Part shown: positions 23,001 through 34,390 of the stretch, one piece after another
How the letters are laid out: every line of letters starts with the position of its first letter
Position numbering within the stretch: the first letter of the stretch is position 1
Source: Hydrangea macrophylla
Taxonomy: Eukaryota > Streptophyta > Magnoliopsida > Cornales > Hydrangeaceae
NCBI GenBank assembly: GCA_033977485.1
Contig: CM066998.1
Location: forward strand, 24,615,501 to 24,679,500
Length of the DNA stretch: 64,000 nt
Direction: 5' to 3'
The notes under the pieces: generated by a model
What the model saw: the letters and a program-made list of their open reading frames with translations, nothing else
The model's database searches: none
Told to the model about the DNA's origin: nothing
Made by a program: the position numbers and the translations under genes

Positions 23001-26000
23001 ATTTTGGACGAAATAGGGCCTTTTTTCGAATACCGGAACCTCTGGGGCCTAAAAAGGATTATCTGGACGAATGAGGAGCAATGCCGCCGCAGAACTGGCC
23101 TACTGCCACCGCAGCACAGGCCCAGTGCCTCCGCGACACTCTCCTCCAGAATGGTATGTTTTTGTAATTTCTTTTGGGGGTTCATTTTGATTAATTGAAA
23201 ACCAAAACGACGTAGTTCTATGTTCACAGATGTTTGGGACCAATGGGACTACTTCTAAAACCCCAAAATCAACCCAAATTGGCCTATATAAACCCCCCTT
23301 GACTTATCATTTTGGGGGTGTCAAATACAAGCTTTGAAAAGTTTTAGAGAGAAAGTTGTTAAGATAAGGTTAGAATAGAGAGAAAAGAAGCTTCCTTATT
23401 TGATTTTCAAACAAGAAAGTGAGTTCTAAACTTTGTTTTTACTTCATATTCAATACACCCAACCACCATTTTAGTGAGCATTTAAGAGAAAGGAAGCTAC
23501 TTCCATGTCCAATGTCACCACATATGAGTGAAACACCAAACTACAAGTCCAATATATCATGAATATCATCTATTGATTGCGATCTATTTGTTTGTTTATA
23601 TTTGTTCTATCCCTCAGAATGCTCAGAATGACCAAAATACCCCTGAAAGTCCGAACGCTCCTGGATTCGAACCAAATGTTCTGGAAATGAGCTACGTCAT
23701 AAGAAAAATAATAAAATGAGTTCAAAAAAAAGACCGGATGAATTCGTCAGCTCCCAGAGGTCCCTAAAGTTCCTAGAAAGTCCCCGTTGATCGGTTTGAC
23801 CAAGTTTGACCAAGGTTTGACCAACTTTGACCAAGTTTGACAGAAATCGTCCAAATTTGCCAAAAAGTTCTGAGATTATTCTAGATCATGTGGGAAATAT
23901 AAAAATGAGTTTTAAAAGAAAATCGAATGAAAACGTCAGCTCTTGGGAGCTCCAAGAGGTTTCCAGAACTTCCCGGGAATCCCAGGTTTGACCAGTTTGA
24001 CCAAAAGTTTACTTTGAAACCATAATACCGTATCATTTTTCAAATATTTTTCATGGATACTAGAGGTCGATAGCTTTCCAACGGTATATCGCACATAATT
24101 TTTGGATTTCAAACGAATTTATTATGAATTTTCGAAGGCAAAAAAGGAGATAAAATTGGCTTTTATTGTAAATACCGCAAAACTTTTCAAAGTGACCTAT
24201 CTCTAAACTATTTGTCATGTAAAATAGACTCCATTAACTTTCCAACGGTATATCACAACCTCAATTTGGAGTTCGTATGCATTTTCTGTGAATTTTGGAC
24301 GAAATAGGGCCTTTTTTCGAATACTAGAACCTCTGGGGGCCTAAAAAGGATTAACTGGATAAATGAGGAGCAGTGCCGCCGCAGAAATGGCCTACTGCCA
24401 CCGCAGCACAGGCCCAGTGCCTCCGCGACACTCTCCTCCAGAATGGTATGTTTTTGTAATTTATTTTGGGGTTCATTTTGATTAATTGAAAACCAAAACG
24501 ACATTGTTCTATGTTCACAGATGTTTGGGACCAATGGGACTACTTCTAAAACCCCAAAACCACCCCAAATTGGCCTATATAAACCCCCCTTGACTTATCA
24601 TTTTGGGGGTGTCAAATGCAAGTTTTGAAAAGTTTTAGAGAGAAAGTTGTTGAGATAAGGTTAGAATAGAGAGAAAAGAAGCTTCCTTATTTGATTTTCA
24701 AACAAGAAAGTGAGTTCTAAACTTTGTTTTTACTTCATTACTTCCATTTACTTCATATTCAATACACCCAACCACCATTTTAGTGAGCATTTAAGAGAAA
24801 GGAAGCTACTTCCATGTCCAATGTCACCACATATGAGTGAAACACCAAACTACAAGTCCAATACATCATGAATATCATCTATTGATTGCGATGTATTTGT
24901 TTATTTATATTAGTTCTATCTCTCAGAATGCTCAGAATGACCAAAATACCCCTGAAAGCCCGAACGCTCCTGGATTCGAACCAAATGTTCTGGAAACGCG
25001 CTACGTCATAAGAAAAATAATAGAATGAGTTCAAAAAAAAGATCGGATGAATTCGTCAGCTCCCAGAGGTCCCTAAAGTTCCTAGAAAGTCCCCGTTGAT
25101 CGGTTTGACCAAGGTTTGACTAAGTTTGACCAAGGTTTGACCAACTTTGACCAAGTTTGTCAGAAATCGTCCAAATTTGCCAAAAAGTTCTAAGATCATT
25201 CTAGATCATGTGGGAAATATAAAAATGAGTTTTAAAAGAAAATCGAATGAAAACGTCAGCTTCTGGGAGCTCCAAGAGGTTTCCAGAACTTCCCGGGAAT
25301 CCCAGGTTTGACCAGTTTGACCAAAAGTTTACTTTGAAACCATAATGCCGTATCATTTTTCAAATATTTTTCATGGATACTAGAGGTCGAAAGCTTTCCA
25401 ACGGTATATCGCACATAATTTTTGGATTTCAAACGAATTTATTATGAATTTCTGAAGGCAAAAAAGGAGATAAAATTGGCTTTTATTGTGAATACCGCAA
25501 AACTTTTCAAAGTGACCTATCTCTAAACTATTTTTCATGTAAAATAGACTCCATTAACTTTCCAACGGTATATCACAACCTCAATTAGGAGTTCGTATGC
25601 ATTTTCTGTGAATTTTGGACGAAATAGGGCCTTTTTTCGAATACCGGAACCTCTGGGGGCCTAAAAAGGATTATCTGGACGAATGAGGAGCATTGGCGCC
25701 GCAGAACAGGCCTACTGCCACCGCAGCACAGGCCCAGTGCCTCCGTGACACTCTCCTCCAGAATGGTATGTTTTTGTAATTTCTTTTGGGGTTCATTTTG
25801 ATTAATTGAAAACCAAAACGACATAGTTCTATGTTCACAGATGTTTGGGACCAATGGGACTACTTCTAAAACCCCAAAACCACCCCAAATTGGCCTATAT
25901 AAACCCCCCTTGACTTATCATTTTGGGAGTGTCAAATGCAAGCTTTGAAAAGTTTTAGAGAGAAAGTTGTTGAGATAAGGTTAGAATAGAGAGAAAAGAA

Positions 26001-26650
26001 GCTTCCTTATTTGATTTTCAAACAAGAAAGTGAGTTCTAAACTTTGTTTTTACTTCATATTCAATACACCCAACCACCATTTTAGTGAGCATTTAAGAGA
26101 AAGGAAGCTACTTCCATGTCCAATGTCACCACATATGAGTGAAACACCAAACTACAAGTCCAATACATCATGAATATCATCTATTGATTGCGATCTATTT
26201 GTTTGTTTATATTTGTTCTATCTCTCAGAATGCTAAGAATGACCAAAATACCCATGAAAGTCCGAACGCTCCTGGATTCGAACCAAATGTTCTGGAAACG
26301 TGCTACGTCATAAGAAAAATAATAAAATGAGTTCAAAAAAAAGACCGGATGAATTCGTCAGCTCCCAGAGGTCCCTAAAGTTCCTAGAAAGTCCCAGTTG
26401 ATCGGTTTGACCTAGGTTTGACCAAGTTTGACCAAGGTTTGACCAACTTTGACCAAGTTTGACAGAAATCGTCCAAATTTGCCAAAAAGTTCTGAGATCA
26501 TTCTAGATCATGTGGGAAATATAAAAATGAGTTTTAAAAGAAAATCGAATGAAAATGTCAGCTTCTGGGAGCTCCAAGAGGTTTCCAGAGCTTCCCGGGA
26601 ATCCCAGGTTTGACCAGTTTGACCAAAAGTTTACTTTGAAACCATAATGC
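11090..26650 (+). repeat. 3913-bp three-unit higher-order repeat, about four copies
   Basis: Units of 1309, 1302 and 1302 bp recur in that order. Diagnostic variants repeat every 3913 bases: TATCCCTCAG at 11869, 15782, 19695 and 23608; and AACTGCATTAAC, TTAACTGGATAAATG and GAGCATTGGCGCC, each once per period. I saw only about one difference per 3.9-kb copy (for example at 14003, 19107 and 25707). The tract begins inside unit 4 and ends inside unit 16, so its edges do not coincide with unit edges. Confidence 0.9.
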
Positions 26651-27303
26651 CGTATCACTTTTCAAATATTTTTCATGGATACTAGAGGTCGATAGCTTTC
26701 CAACGGTATATCGCACATAATTTTTGGATTTCAAACGAATTTATTATGAATTTTCGAAGGCAAAAAAGGAGATAAAATTGGCTTTTATTGTGAATACCGC
26801 AAAACTTTTCAAAGTGACCTATCTCTAAACTATTTTTCATGTAAAATAGACTCCATTAACTTTCCAACGGTATATCACAACCTCAATTTGGAGTTCGTAT
26901 GCATTTTCTGTGAATTTTTGACGAAATAGGGCCTTTTTTCGAATACCGGAACCTCTGGGGGCCTAAAAAGGATTATCTGGACAAATGAGGAGCAGTGCCG
27001 CCGCAGAAATGGCCTACTGCCACCGCAGCACAGGCCCAGTGCCTCCGCGACACTCTCCTCCAGAATGGTATGTTTTTGTAATTTCTTTTGGGGTTCATTT
27101 TGATTAATTGAAAACCAAAACGACATAGTTCTATGTTCACAGATGTTTGGGACCAATGGGACTACTTCTAAAACCCCAAAACCACCCCAAATTGGCCTAT
27201 ATAAACCCCCCTTGACTTATCATTTTGGGGGTGTCAAATGCAAGCTTTGAAAAGTTTTAGAGAGAAAGTTGTTAAGATAAGGTTAGAATAGAGAGAAAAG
27301 AAG

Positions 27304-27308
27304 CTTCC
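27304..27308. repeat. Target site duplication CTTCC, left copy (element B)
   Basis: AAGCTTCC precedes the LTR of B and CTTCCTTATTT follows it at 41884. Uninterrupted units read AAGCTTCCTTATTT, so CTTCC was duplicated by insertion. Confidence 0.95.
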
Positions 27309-29565
27309 TGTGGATATCGCAGGTTGACTTACCCACAGCTTTTCAAATTCAATTTTTAAAAACAAATGAGTCGCCACTTAATTTTTAAAAGGAAAATTAA
27401 GAAACCATTTTGAAAGGAAACTGATCGTTTGCGAAACAAAAGATTAACTAGGTCCGGGGATTATGGAATGAGAGAGGAAGGAGCCCGTCGGACTAAAACA
27501 CCCTCTCTCATCCTATCCTGCGATAGGCCTCTACTCAACATCATTTTAATCAAATTTATTAATCTAAGCATGCCCTCAACTAATACATATATACATATAC
27601 ATCACAAAAGCATGTCCAAAGGGTGTAAAATTGCAATTGACAAAATATCAATCAAAAGCCACATAATTCAGGTAACAAGCGATATGATATGCAATAGAGA
27701 ACAAGTGAACTTACCCGGGATCCAGCAGCGATAATAAACGTGCAATGCATGCGAACAAAAGAAAATCCTACAAAGAGTCTCTAATCACATATACACATAA
27801 GGCAAAACCTAATTCTAAGGTGTCGCGCATTAAGTCGAAAAATCAATAAAAACAAGAAATTAAGATAAACTAAAGAGGAGTTCTAGAAATCGTACCTTAA
27901 TAGCGCTACAAAACAAAGGGTTAGTTCACATGATATGCAAAATATGATGTTAGAAGTAACAATCCTAAATTCTAGCTTAAATCTATCTAATGTAATTAAA
28001 TCCAAAGCAAATAAATCCTAATTACAAGTGTCAAACCATATGGATGAATATGTACATGGACAAGGATAGACTATGAAATACTCTTAAACTTTGGATTCAA
28101 GCTCAACTAATTATTTTTAAAGCATGTTTTAAGCCCTAGGTCATAGAAAAGTCATTTAGACCCTTATTTACAAAGTAAGTCAAATGTGTCATAAAACTCT
28201 GAAAATTGCAGAGAGCAGACCAGAATTTAAAAGAAATAAAAAGCACATCTCTCATGGTTTGATCTTGGTGAATTTTGGACACGAGATGCCCCTGTGAGCC
28301 TAGTTTCCAAATCAAAAAGAAAATCAAGGTTTCAACGGTCGGATCTCTGGGAAAAGGACAAACACCAGACATCACTCAGAGATGTACAACTCTCTGTCCA
28401 GAGATTTTGTTTGATTTTTTAAAAATAGTAAAATAATCCTAAATGCTTCATTCTTTTTAGAGGATCTTCCTAACACATTAAGATACCCAGAAACAATTAT
28501 TAGAGACCCCAAAAACTCTATTAGACTTCTGATTTATGAATTTCAAAATGGACTTGCTGTTCTGAAACTATTCTGAAACTCTGGGCAGATTGTAGTTGAC
28601 TCACAAAACCCATGATCAAACCCTTCCAAACATAAAACCACCTTAAAACAAAAATTACAGTGGTAGAACATTGTGTTATTGACACTTTCCCGTTGGTTTC
28701 ACTTGATTTCAACGGTTAGATTTAGAACTAAAAATCTTTGATCAAAAATAGTTTGTGAACTCACTGTTTTCATTTGTCAAGTTCAACTTTTATTTGTTAA
28801 TCCCAACTATTAAACCATGAAGTTGGGTTTAAACCAAACCACTTCTCCTACCATTTGATGGTCATTGGAGGCTAAAGACTTTTATATTTGTAGATTTCAA
28901 ATGAAGTATGAATAGACTTCATGAAATCTCAAGATGATGAATCCAAACCATAGAGATGAATTTAGACCCAAAATACTTTCTCCTACCACTTGATGGTCAT
29001 TGGAGATGAAGATATGACTAATACTCATGAGTCTCCAAGGAATATAGAAGGGATTCCATGAAACATCAAGCTAGAGGACTCAAGTCATAAGCATGGACTT
29101 GGATCCATCTATTTACTTAAAAAAGTGATGATCAAACTTTGACTCCCATGTGAAGTATAAGCTTACATGAGATTCAAAACATCAAACTCAAGAGCTTTCA
29201 AGGGAGATATTGAAGATCTCCAAGAATCTCAAAAGAAGAACATAAACAAGAAAAATAGAAGAAGGATCAAAGAACTAGGAAGTAAGGACTTCCAAGTTTA
29301 CTTAACAAACTCTAAAACTTAATCAAGAAAAACTAAATGACTTGTAAATTAGAAGCTCAAAAGAAAGAAAACACAACTAAGATTAGAGGGTCACCTCCAA
29401 ACTATCCTCAAAGTTTCTCTCCTTTGAAGATCTTCCAAACTCTTCTTCAAGCTCTCCAAACTCTCTTTTTTTTTCTCTAAGGAAAATGTTGGTGTAATGG
29501 TAGTTTTTTTTTTTGTGTGTTTCCTCCCTCCTCTTTTGCATGTGTTTCTCAATGGAGATACCTCT

Positions 29566-29577
29566 TCTTATATAGAC
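29566..29577 (-). promoter_or_regulatory. TATA box of LTR B, 3' copy
   Basis: The minus strand reads GTCTATATAAGAAG, about 90 bases downstream of the GC-rich dyad cluster. The copy in the 5' LTR, which would drive the element, is at 41192-41203. Confidence 0.6.
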
Positions 29578-29664
29578 AAAAATACCTAGGTCATTTCAGT
29601 AAATTCGGAGTAAAAGACATGTGTAAACATCTCATTTGGTGGTACAATGTGTACTTTCTGAATT

Positions 29665-30003
29665 TAGACAGACTGCTGCCCAGAGCGGCAGTCAAGAAAC
29701 TGTCGCGGCATTCCGTGAAAGCCGCCGCGGCAGTCCATGACTGCCGTTCCGGCACTGCGTGACTGCCGAGCGGCACTCATCAAATGCCGCGACAATTAAT
29801 GGATTGCCGCATTTTTGTCAGTCTTACTTTATCAGTTTTTTGTTCTTATTCGCATATGCATACGTATTGCACTGCAAAATACAGACTTTAAAAGTGAACG
29901 GCAGTCAGAAATTTATGGCGGCACTCGGTGAAAGCCGGAACGGCACTCTCTGACTGCCGCGCGGCACTCAGCGAGTGCCGCGGCAGTCTGCCGTGTGCCG
30001 TTT
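29665..30003 (-). promoter_or_regulatory. GC-rich dyad cluster in LTR B, 3' copy
   Basis: About a dozen GGCA(C/G)T or complementary half-sites lie in two blocks separated by about 110 AT-rich bases. CGGCACTC-AGC-GAGTGCCG at 29962-29980 is a perfect 8-bp dyad. Compared with the 5' LTR copy (41291-41629) most differences are C/T or G/A. Confidence 0.65.
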
Positions 30004-30257
30004 TTAGCTGAGGTTCCCTTTTTTAGGTCTTCCCCCTTTTTGAAACAAATTATTTTTGAAGATCCTTTCCAAAAATTATGTCTTATACCTGAATTCTCCT
30101 AAATACCTGGTATCTTTCTCTTTCTGTGAAATTTTATCGCGTTTTGGAGATTTTCTGAAGAGCTTGGAATACTTCAATTTTTCGGTCCTTGTCATCATCG
30201 GATACGGAGGTGACACTCTCCTAAATTCGACGGTCGGTCAAAATTGGGGTGTCTACA

Positions 30258-30275
30258 GTTTGCCCCTCTTCGGCA
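30258..30275 (-). promoter_or_regulatory. Polypurine tract of element B
   Basis: On the minus strand GAAGAGGGGCAAAC abuts the TGTAGACACC LTR start. The same core precedes LTR A. Confidence 0.85.
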
Positions 30276-30431
30276 GAGCTTGTGGAGCAACGCGTACCAC
30301 AAGTGAATGTCAAAGCCTGTGTGAAGACAAGCCTTTGACCTGACTGTCGAATTTAGGCAAAAACAAAAAAAAAACTGCGTCGCAAAAATGGGCGTGCAGC
30401 AGAATTCTAATTGGTCGCGCTCCATGACGAG

Positions 30432-30474
30432 CTGCCTACGTATCCCTATCAGGAATCAGACCAAAGCGTAGTTC
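30432..30474 (-). promoter_or_regulatory. Conserved CTACG/CGTAG stem-loop near the 3' LTR (element B)
   Basis: The minus strand reads GAACTACGCTTTGGTCTGA, then TTCC, and ends ATACGTAGGCAGC. It is the B counterpart of 1404-1446 and 60254-60296, at a similar distance from the polypurine tract. Confidence 0.7.
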
Positions 30475-30699
30475 AGGCATGGGTTGACCATTCACAGACG
30501 CAAGTAGTCACACGGATGGATGCACCTATCCTGTCGTGATGCAAGTGTAATGCATTGGCTTTTTCTAAATTGACCTGATTGTGTAAATGTCATGCTCATC
30601 GTGTTTTCCTACGTATGACGCGCATTTCGTGGCGTGTTAGTCAGGCAAGACTTTTCATGCCAAAAATGTGACACAGGAGTCAAGAAAGTGCTTTTGATT

Positions 30700-33325
30700 T
30701 GATCACGAAGGTCATCGCAAGTCCGTTGCGAAAACCGGGAATATAAATCCGTTATATTCTCCAAAAAAGGGTAATCGCAAGTCCGTTGCGAAAACCGGGA
30801 ATATAAATCCGTTATATTCTCCAAACGAGGGTTAATCGCAAGTCCGTTGCGAAAACCGGGAATATAAATCCGTTATATTCTCCAAACGAGGGTTAATCGC
30901 AAGTCCGTTGCGAAAACCGGGAATATAAATCCGTTATATTCTCCAAACGAGGGTTAATCGCAAATCCGTTGCGAAAACTGGGAATATAAATCCATTATAT
31001 TCTCCAAACGAGGGTTAATCGCAAGTCCGTTGCGAAAACCGGGAATATAAATCCGTTATATTCTCCAAACGAGGGTTAATCGCAAGTCCGTTGCGAAAAC
31101 CGGGAATATAAATCCGTTATATTCTCCAAACGAGGGTTAATCGCAAGTCCGTTGCGAAAACCGGGAATATAAATCCGTTATATTCTCCAAACGAGGGTTA
31201 ATCGCAAGTCCGTTGCGAAAACCGGGAATATAAATCCGTTATATTCTCCAAACGAGGGTTAATCGCAAGTCCGTTGCGAAAACTGGGAATATAAATCCGT
31301 TATATTCTCCAAACGAGGGTTAATCGCAAGTCCGTTGCGAAAACCGGGAATATAAATCCGTTATATTCTCCAAACGAGGGTTAATCGCAAGTCCGTTGCG
31401 AAAACCGGGAATATAAATCCGTTATATTCTCCAAACGAGGGTTAATCGCAGGTCCGTTGCGAAAACCGGGAATATAAATCCGTTATATTCTCCAAACGAG
31501 GGTTAATCGCAGGTCCGTTGCGAAAACCGGGAATATAAATCCGTTATATTCTCCAAACGAGGGTTAATCGCAAGTCCGTTGCGAAAACCGGGAATATAAA
31601 TCCGTTATATTCTCCAAACGAGGGTTAATCGCAAGTCCGTTGCGAAAACCGGGAATATAAATCCGTTATATTCTCCAAACGAGGGTTAATCGCAAGTCCG
31701 TTGCGAAAACCGGGAATATAAATCCGTTATATTCTCCAAACGAGGGTTAATCGCAGGTCCGTTGCGAAAACCGGGAATATAAATCCGTTATATTCTCCAA
31801 ACGAGGGTTAATCGCAAGTCCGTTGCGAAAACCGGGAATATAAATCCGTTATATTCTCCAAACGAGGGTTAATCGCAAGTCCGTTGCGAAAACTGGGAAT
31901 ATAAATCCGTTAAATTCTCCAAACAAGGGTTAATCGCAAGTCCGTTGCGAAAACCGGGAATATAAGTCCGTTATATTCTCAAAAACGAAGGTTGACGCAA
32001 GTCCGTTGCGAAAACCGGGAATATAAGTCCGTTATATTCAAAAGACAAGGGTTAACGCAAATCCGTTGCGAGAACCGGGAATATAAATCCGTTATATGCT
32101 AAAAAACGAGGGTTGACGCAAATCCGTTGCGAGAACCGGGAATATAAATCCGTTATATTCTAAAAAACGAGGGTTGACGCAAATCCATTGCGAAAACTGG
32201 GAATATAAGTCCGTTATATTCAAAAGACAAGGGTTAACGCAAATCCGTTGCGAGAACCGGGAATATAAATCCGTTATATGCTCAAAAACGAGGGTTGACG
32301 CAAATCCGTTGCGAGAACCGGGAATATAAATCCGTTATATGCTCAAAAACGAGGGTTGACGCAAATCCGTTGCGAGAACCGGGAATGTAAATCCGTTATA
32401 TTCTCAAAAACGAGGGTTGACGCAAATCCGTTGCGAGAACCGGGAATATAAATCCGTTATATTCTTAAAAACGAGGGTTGACGCAAATCCGTTGCGAAGA
32501 CCGGGAATATAAGTCCGTTATATTCAAAAGACAAGGGTTAACGCAAATCCGTTGCGAGAACCGGGAATATAAATCCGTTATATGCTCAAAAACGAGGGTT
32601 GACGCAAATCCGTTGCGTGAACCGAGAATGTAAATCCGTCACATTCTCAAACAAAGGATCACCGCAAATCTGTTACGAGGATCGAGAATATAAATTCGTT
32701 ATATTCTCAAGACGGGGGTTAGAGCAAATCCGTTGCAAGAACTGAGAATGTAAATCCGTCACATTCTCAAACAAAGGATCGCCGCAAATCTGTTACGAGG
32801 ATCGAGAATATAAATTCGTTATATTCTCAAGACGGGGGTTAGAGCAAATCCGTTGCAAGAACCGAGAATGTAAATCCGTCACATTCTCAAACAAAGGATC
32901 GCCGTAAATCTGTTACGAGGATCGAGAATATAAATTCGTTATATTCTCAAGACGGGGGTTAGAGCAAATCCGTTGCAAGAACTGAGAATGTAAATCCGTC
33001 ACATTCTCAAACAAAGGATCGCCGCAAATCTGTTACGAGGATCGAGAATATAAATTCGTTATATTCTCAAGACGGGGGTTAGAGCAAATCCGTTGCAAGA
33101 ACCGAAAATGTAAATTCGTCACATTCTCAAACAAAGGATCGCCGCAAATCTGTTACGAGGATCGAGAATATAAATTCGTTATATTCTCAAGACGGGGGTT
33201 AGAGCAAATCCGTTGCAAGAACCGAGAATGTAAATCCGTCACATTCTCAAATAAAGGATCGCCGCAAATCTGTTACGAGGATCGAGAATATAAATTCGTT
33301 ATATTCTCAAGACGAGGGTCATAGT
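30700..33325 (-). repeat. Element B 3' UTR satellite: 61-bp hairpin monomers grading into a 120-bp dimer
   Basis: About 43 monomers. From about 30710 to 31970 the period is 61 bp and copies are nearly identical. From 31970 to 32620 the period is near 60 bp and copies are more varied. From 32620 to 33325 a 120-bp dimer repeats about six times. Each 61-mer contains two short stems with NTCCG loops: CGCAA-GTCCG-TTGCG and GAATATAA-ATCCG-TTATATTC. In the dimer one half-unit has GAATGT pairing with ACATTC, so both arms changed together. Confidence 0.92.
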
Positions 33326-33329
33326 TTGG

Positions 33330-34135
33330 GAGCCTGCAGGCTCAAATTCATTTTAACTTTTCAAAACTTGGAGTCGAATAGACTCAAATTCTTTTCAATT
33401 TTTTTTTCAAAATTGGGAGTCTGATGAACTTAAATTATTTCAAATATCTAAAGCCGGGGGTCCAATGGACTCGAATCCACTCAAATTAATTCAATTTTCC
33501 AAAATTGGTAGTCAATCGAGCTTAATTTTTCAAATTTCTATCAAGAGTTAGTCAGACTCAAATAAACTCAATTTCACCAAGTCCGAAGTCAATTCAACTC
33601 AATTCGAGTTCAAATTCAAAGGCTAAATTAGGAGTTGCCTAGACTCGACTTAATTCATTTTCTGAAATCAGGAGTCAATCAGACTCAAACAAATTCAATT
33701 TCACCAAGTCCAGAGTCAATTTGACTCAAATCAATCCAATATTTCAAAACTCGTAAGTAGATCGGACTCAAAAGAATTTCTTTTCAAATTTCCAAAACAG
33801 GAGTTGAATCAGACTCCAAGAATTTCTATTTCACAAAACGGGAGTCGAATCAGACTCAAAGTTTTTACAAAACTTCTAAAAATAGGAGTCGAAACAGACT
33901 CAAAGAATTTTCAAATTTCCAAAATTGGGAGTCGAATTGACTCGAACGATTTCAAATTTTCAAAGAGAATTTCAGTTTTCCAAATCAGAGTCAACTCAGC
34001 TAAACAAAAAATTTTAATTTACAACATTGGAGTCAACTCAGCTAAACGAAAAATTTCAATTTACAACATTGGAGTCAATTCGACTCAAAAGAATTTCAAT
34101 TTTCAAAATCGGTAGTTTGAATGAGACTCGAAGAA
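33330..34135 (-). repeat. Element B 3' UTR: degenerate GAGTC/GACTC hairpin repeats
   Basis: A loose 55-70-bp repeat with GAGTC-N(5-6)-GACTC dyads, for example GAGTCAATCAGACTC near 33670, GAGTCAATTTGACTC near 33712 and GGAGTCGAATCAGACTC near 33841. It is the counterpart of 1-470 in element A. The open frame across 33804-34115 is a by-product of the repeat. Confidence 0.8.
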
Positions 34136-34144
34136 TTATTGAGG

Positions 34145-34390
34145 ATTAACGCGAATGCGAGGTTGCCGTTGATGACTAATATAGATGCTCGCGAGGATTA
34201 GCTGGGATTGCCATTGAGGACTAACAGAGGTTGCCATTGAGGACTAATGAGGATTGCCATTGAGGACTAACGCAGATGCCATTGAGGACTAATACAAATG
34301 ATGCTGCCATTGAGGACTAATGCAGATGAAAAGAAGCTGCCATGGAGGACTAAAGCTTATGAAGAGAAGCTACCTTTGAGGACTAATGCT
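34145..34390 (-). repeat. Short tandem repeat around TGCCATTGAGGACTAA
   Basis: About nine copies of GCCATTGAGGACTAA or close variants are separated by 5-20 variable bases. Not coding. It lies between the GAGTC repeats and the post-gag region of B. Confidence 0.8.

Larger units (their letters stand above)
27309..30257 (-). mobile_element. Element B 3' LTR
   Basis: On its own strand it starts TGTAGACACCCCAATTTTG and ends GATATCCACA. It has a TATA box (29566-29577, minus strand), a GC-rich dyad cluster (29665-30003) and the U5 tRNA-like block near 27430-27455. The 5' LTR copy is at 38936-41883. No coding region was recognised inside; the small open frames are duplicated in both LTRs. Confidence 0.93.

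Noticed and set aside
7875..26330. Recurring small open frames of 63, 85, 89 and 93 codons in every LTR unit, on both strands
   Set aside because: They recur only because the 1.3-kb unit recurs, overlap each other on opposite strands, span the GC dyads, and change length freely between units. No domain or codon-level conservation is seen.
27429..27734. 101-codon open frame, repeated at 39056-39361
   Set aside because: It lies in U5 of LTR B on the strand opposite the element and is present twice only because LTRs are duplicated.
30700..33325. CRISPR-like look of the 61-bp array
   Set aside because: There are no variable spacers; the whole monomer repeats, and it lies in the 3' UTR of a plant retrotransposon.
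33804..34115. 103-codon open frame
   Set aside because: Its protein is just the translated GAGTC hairpin repeat, with repeated short peptides.
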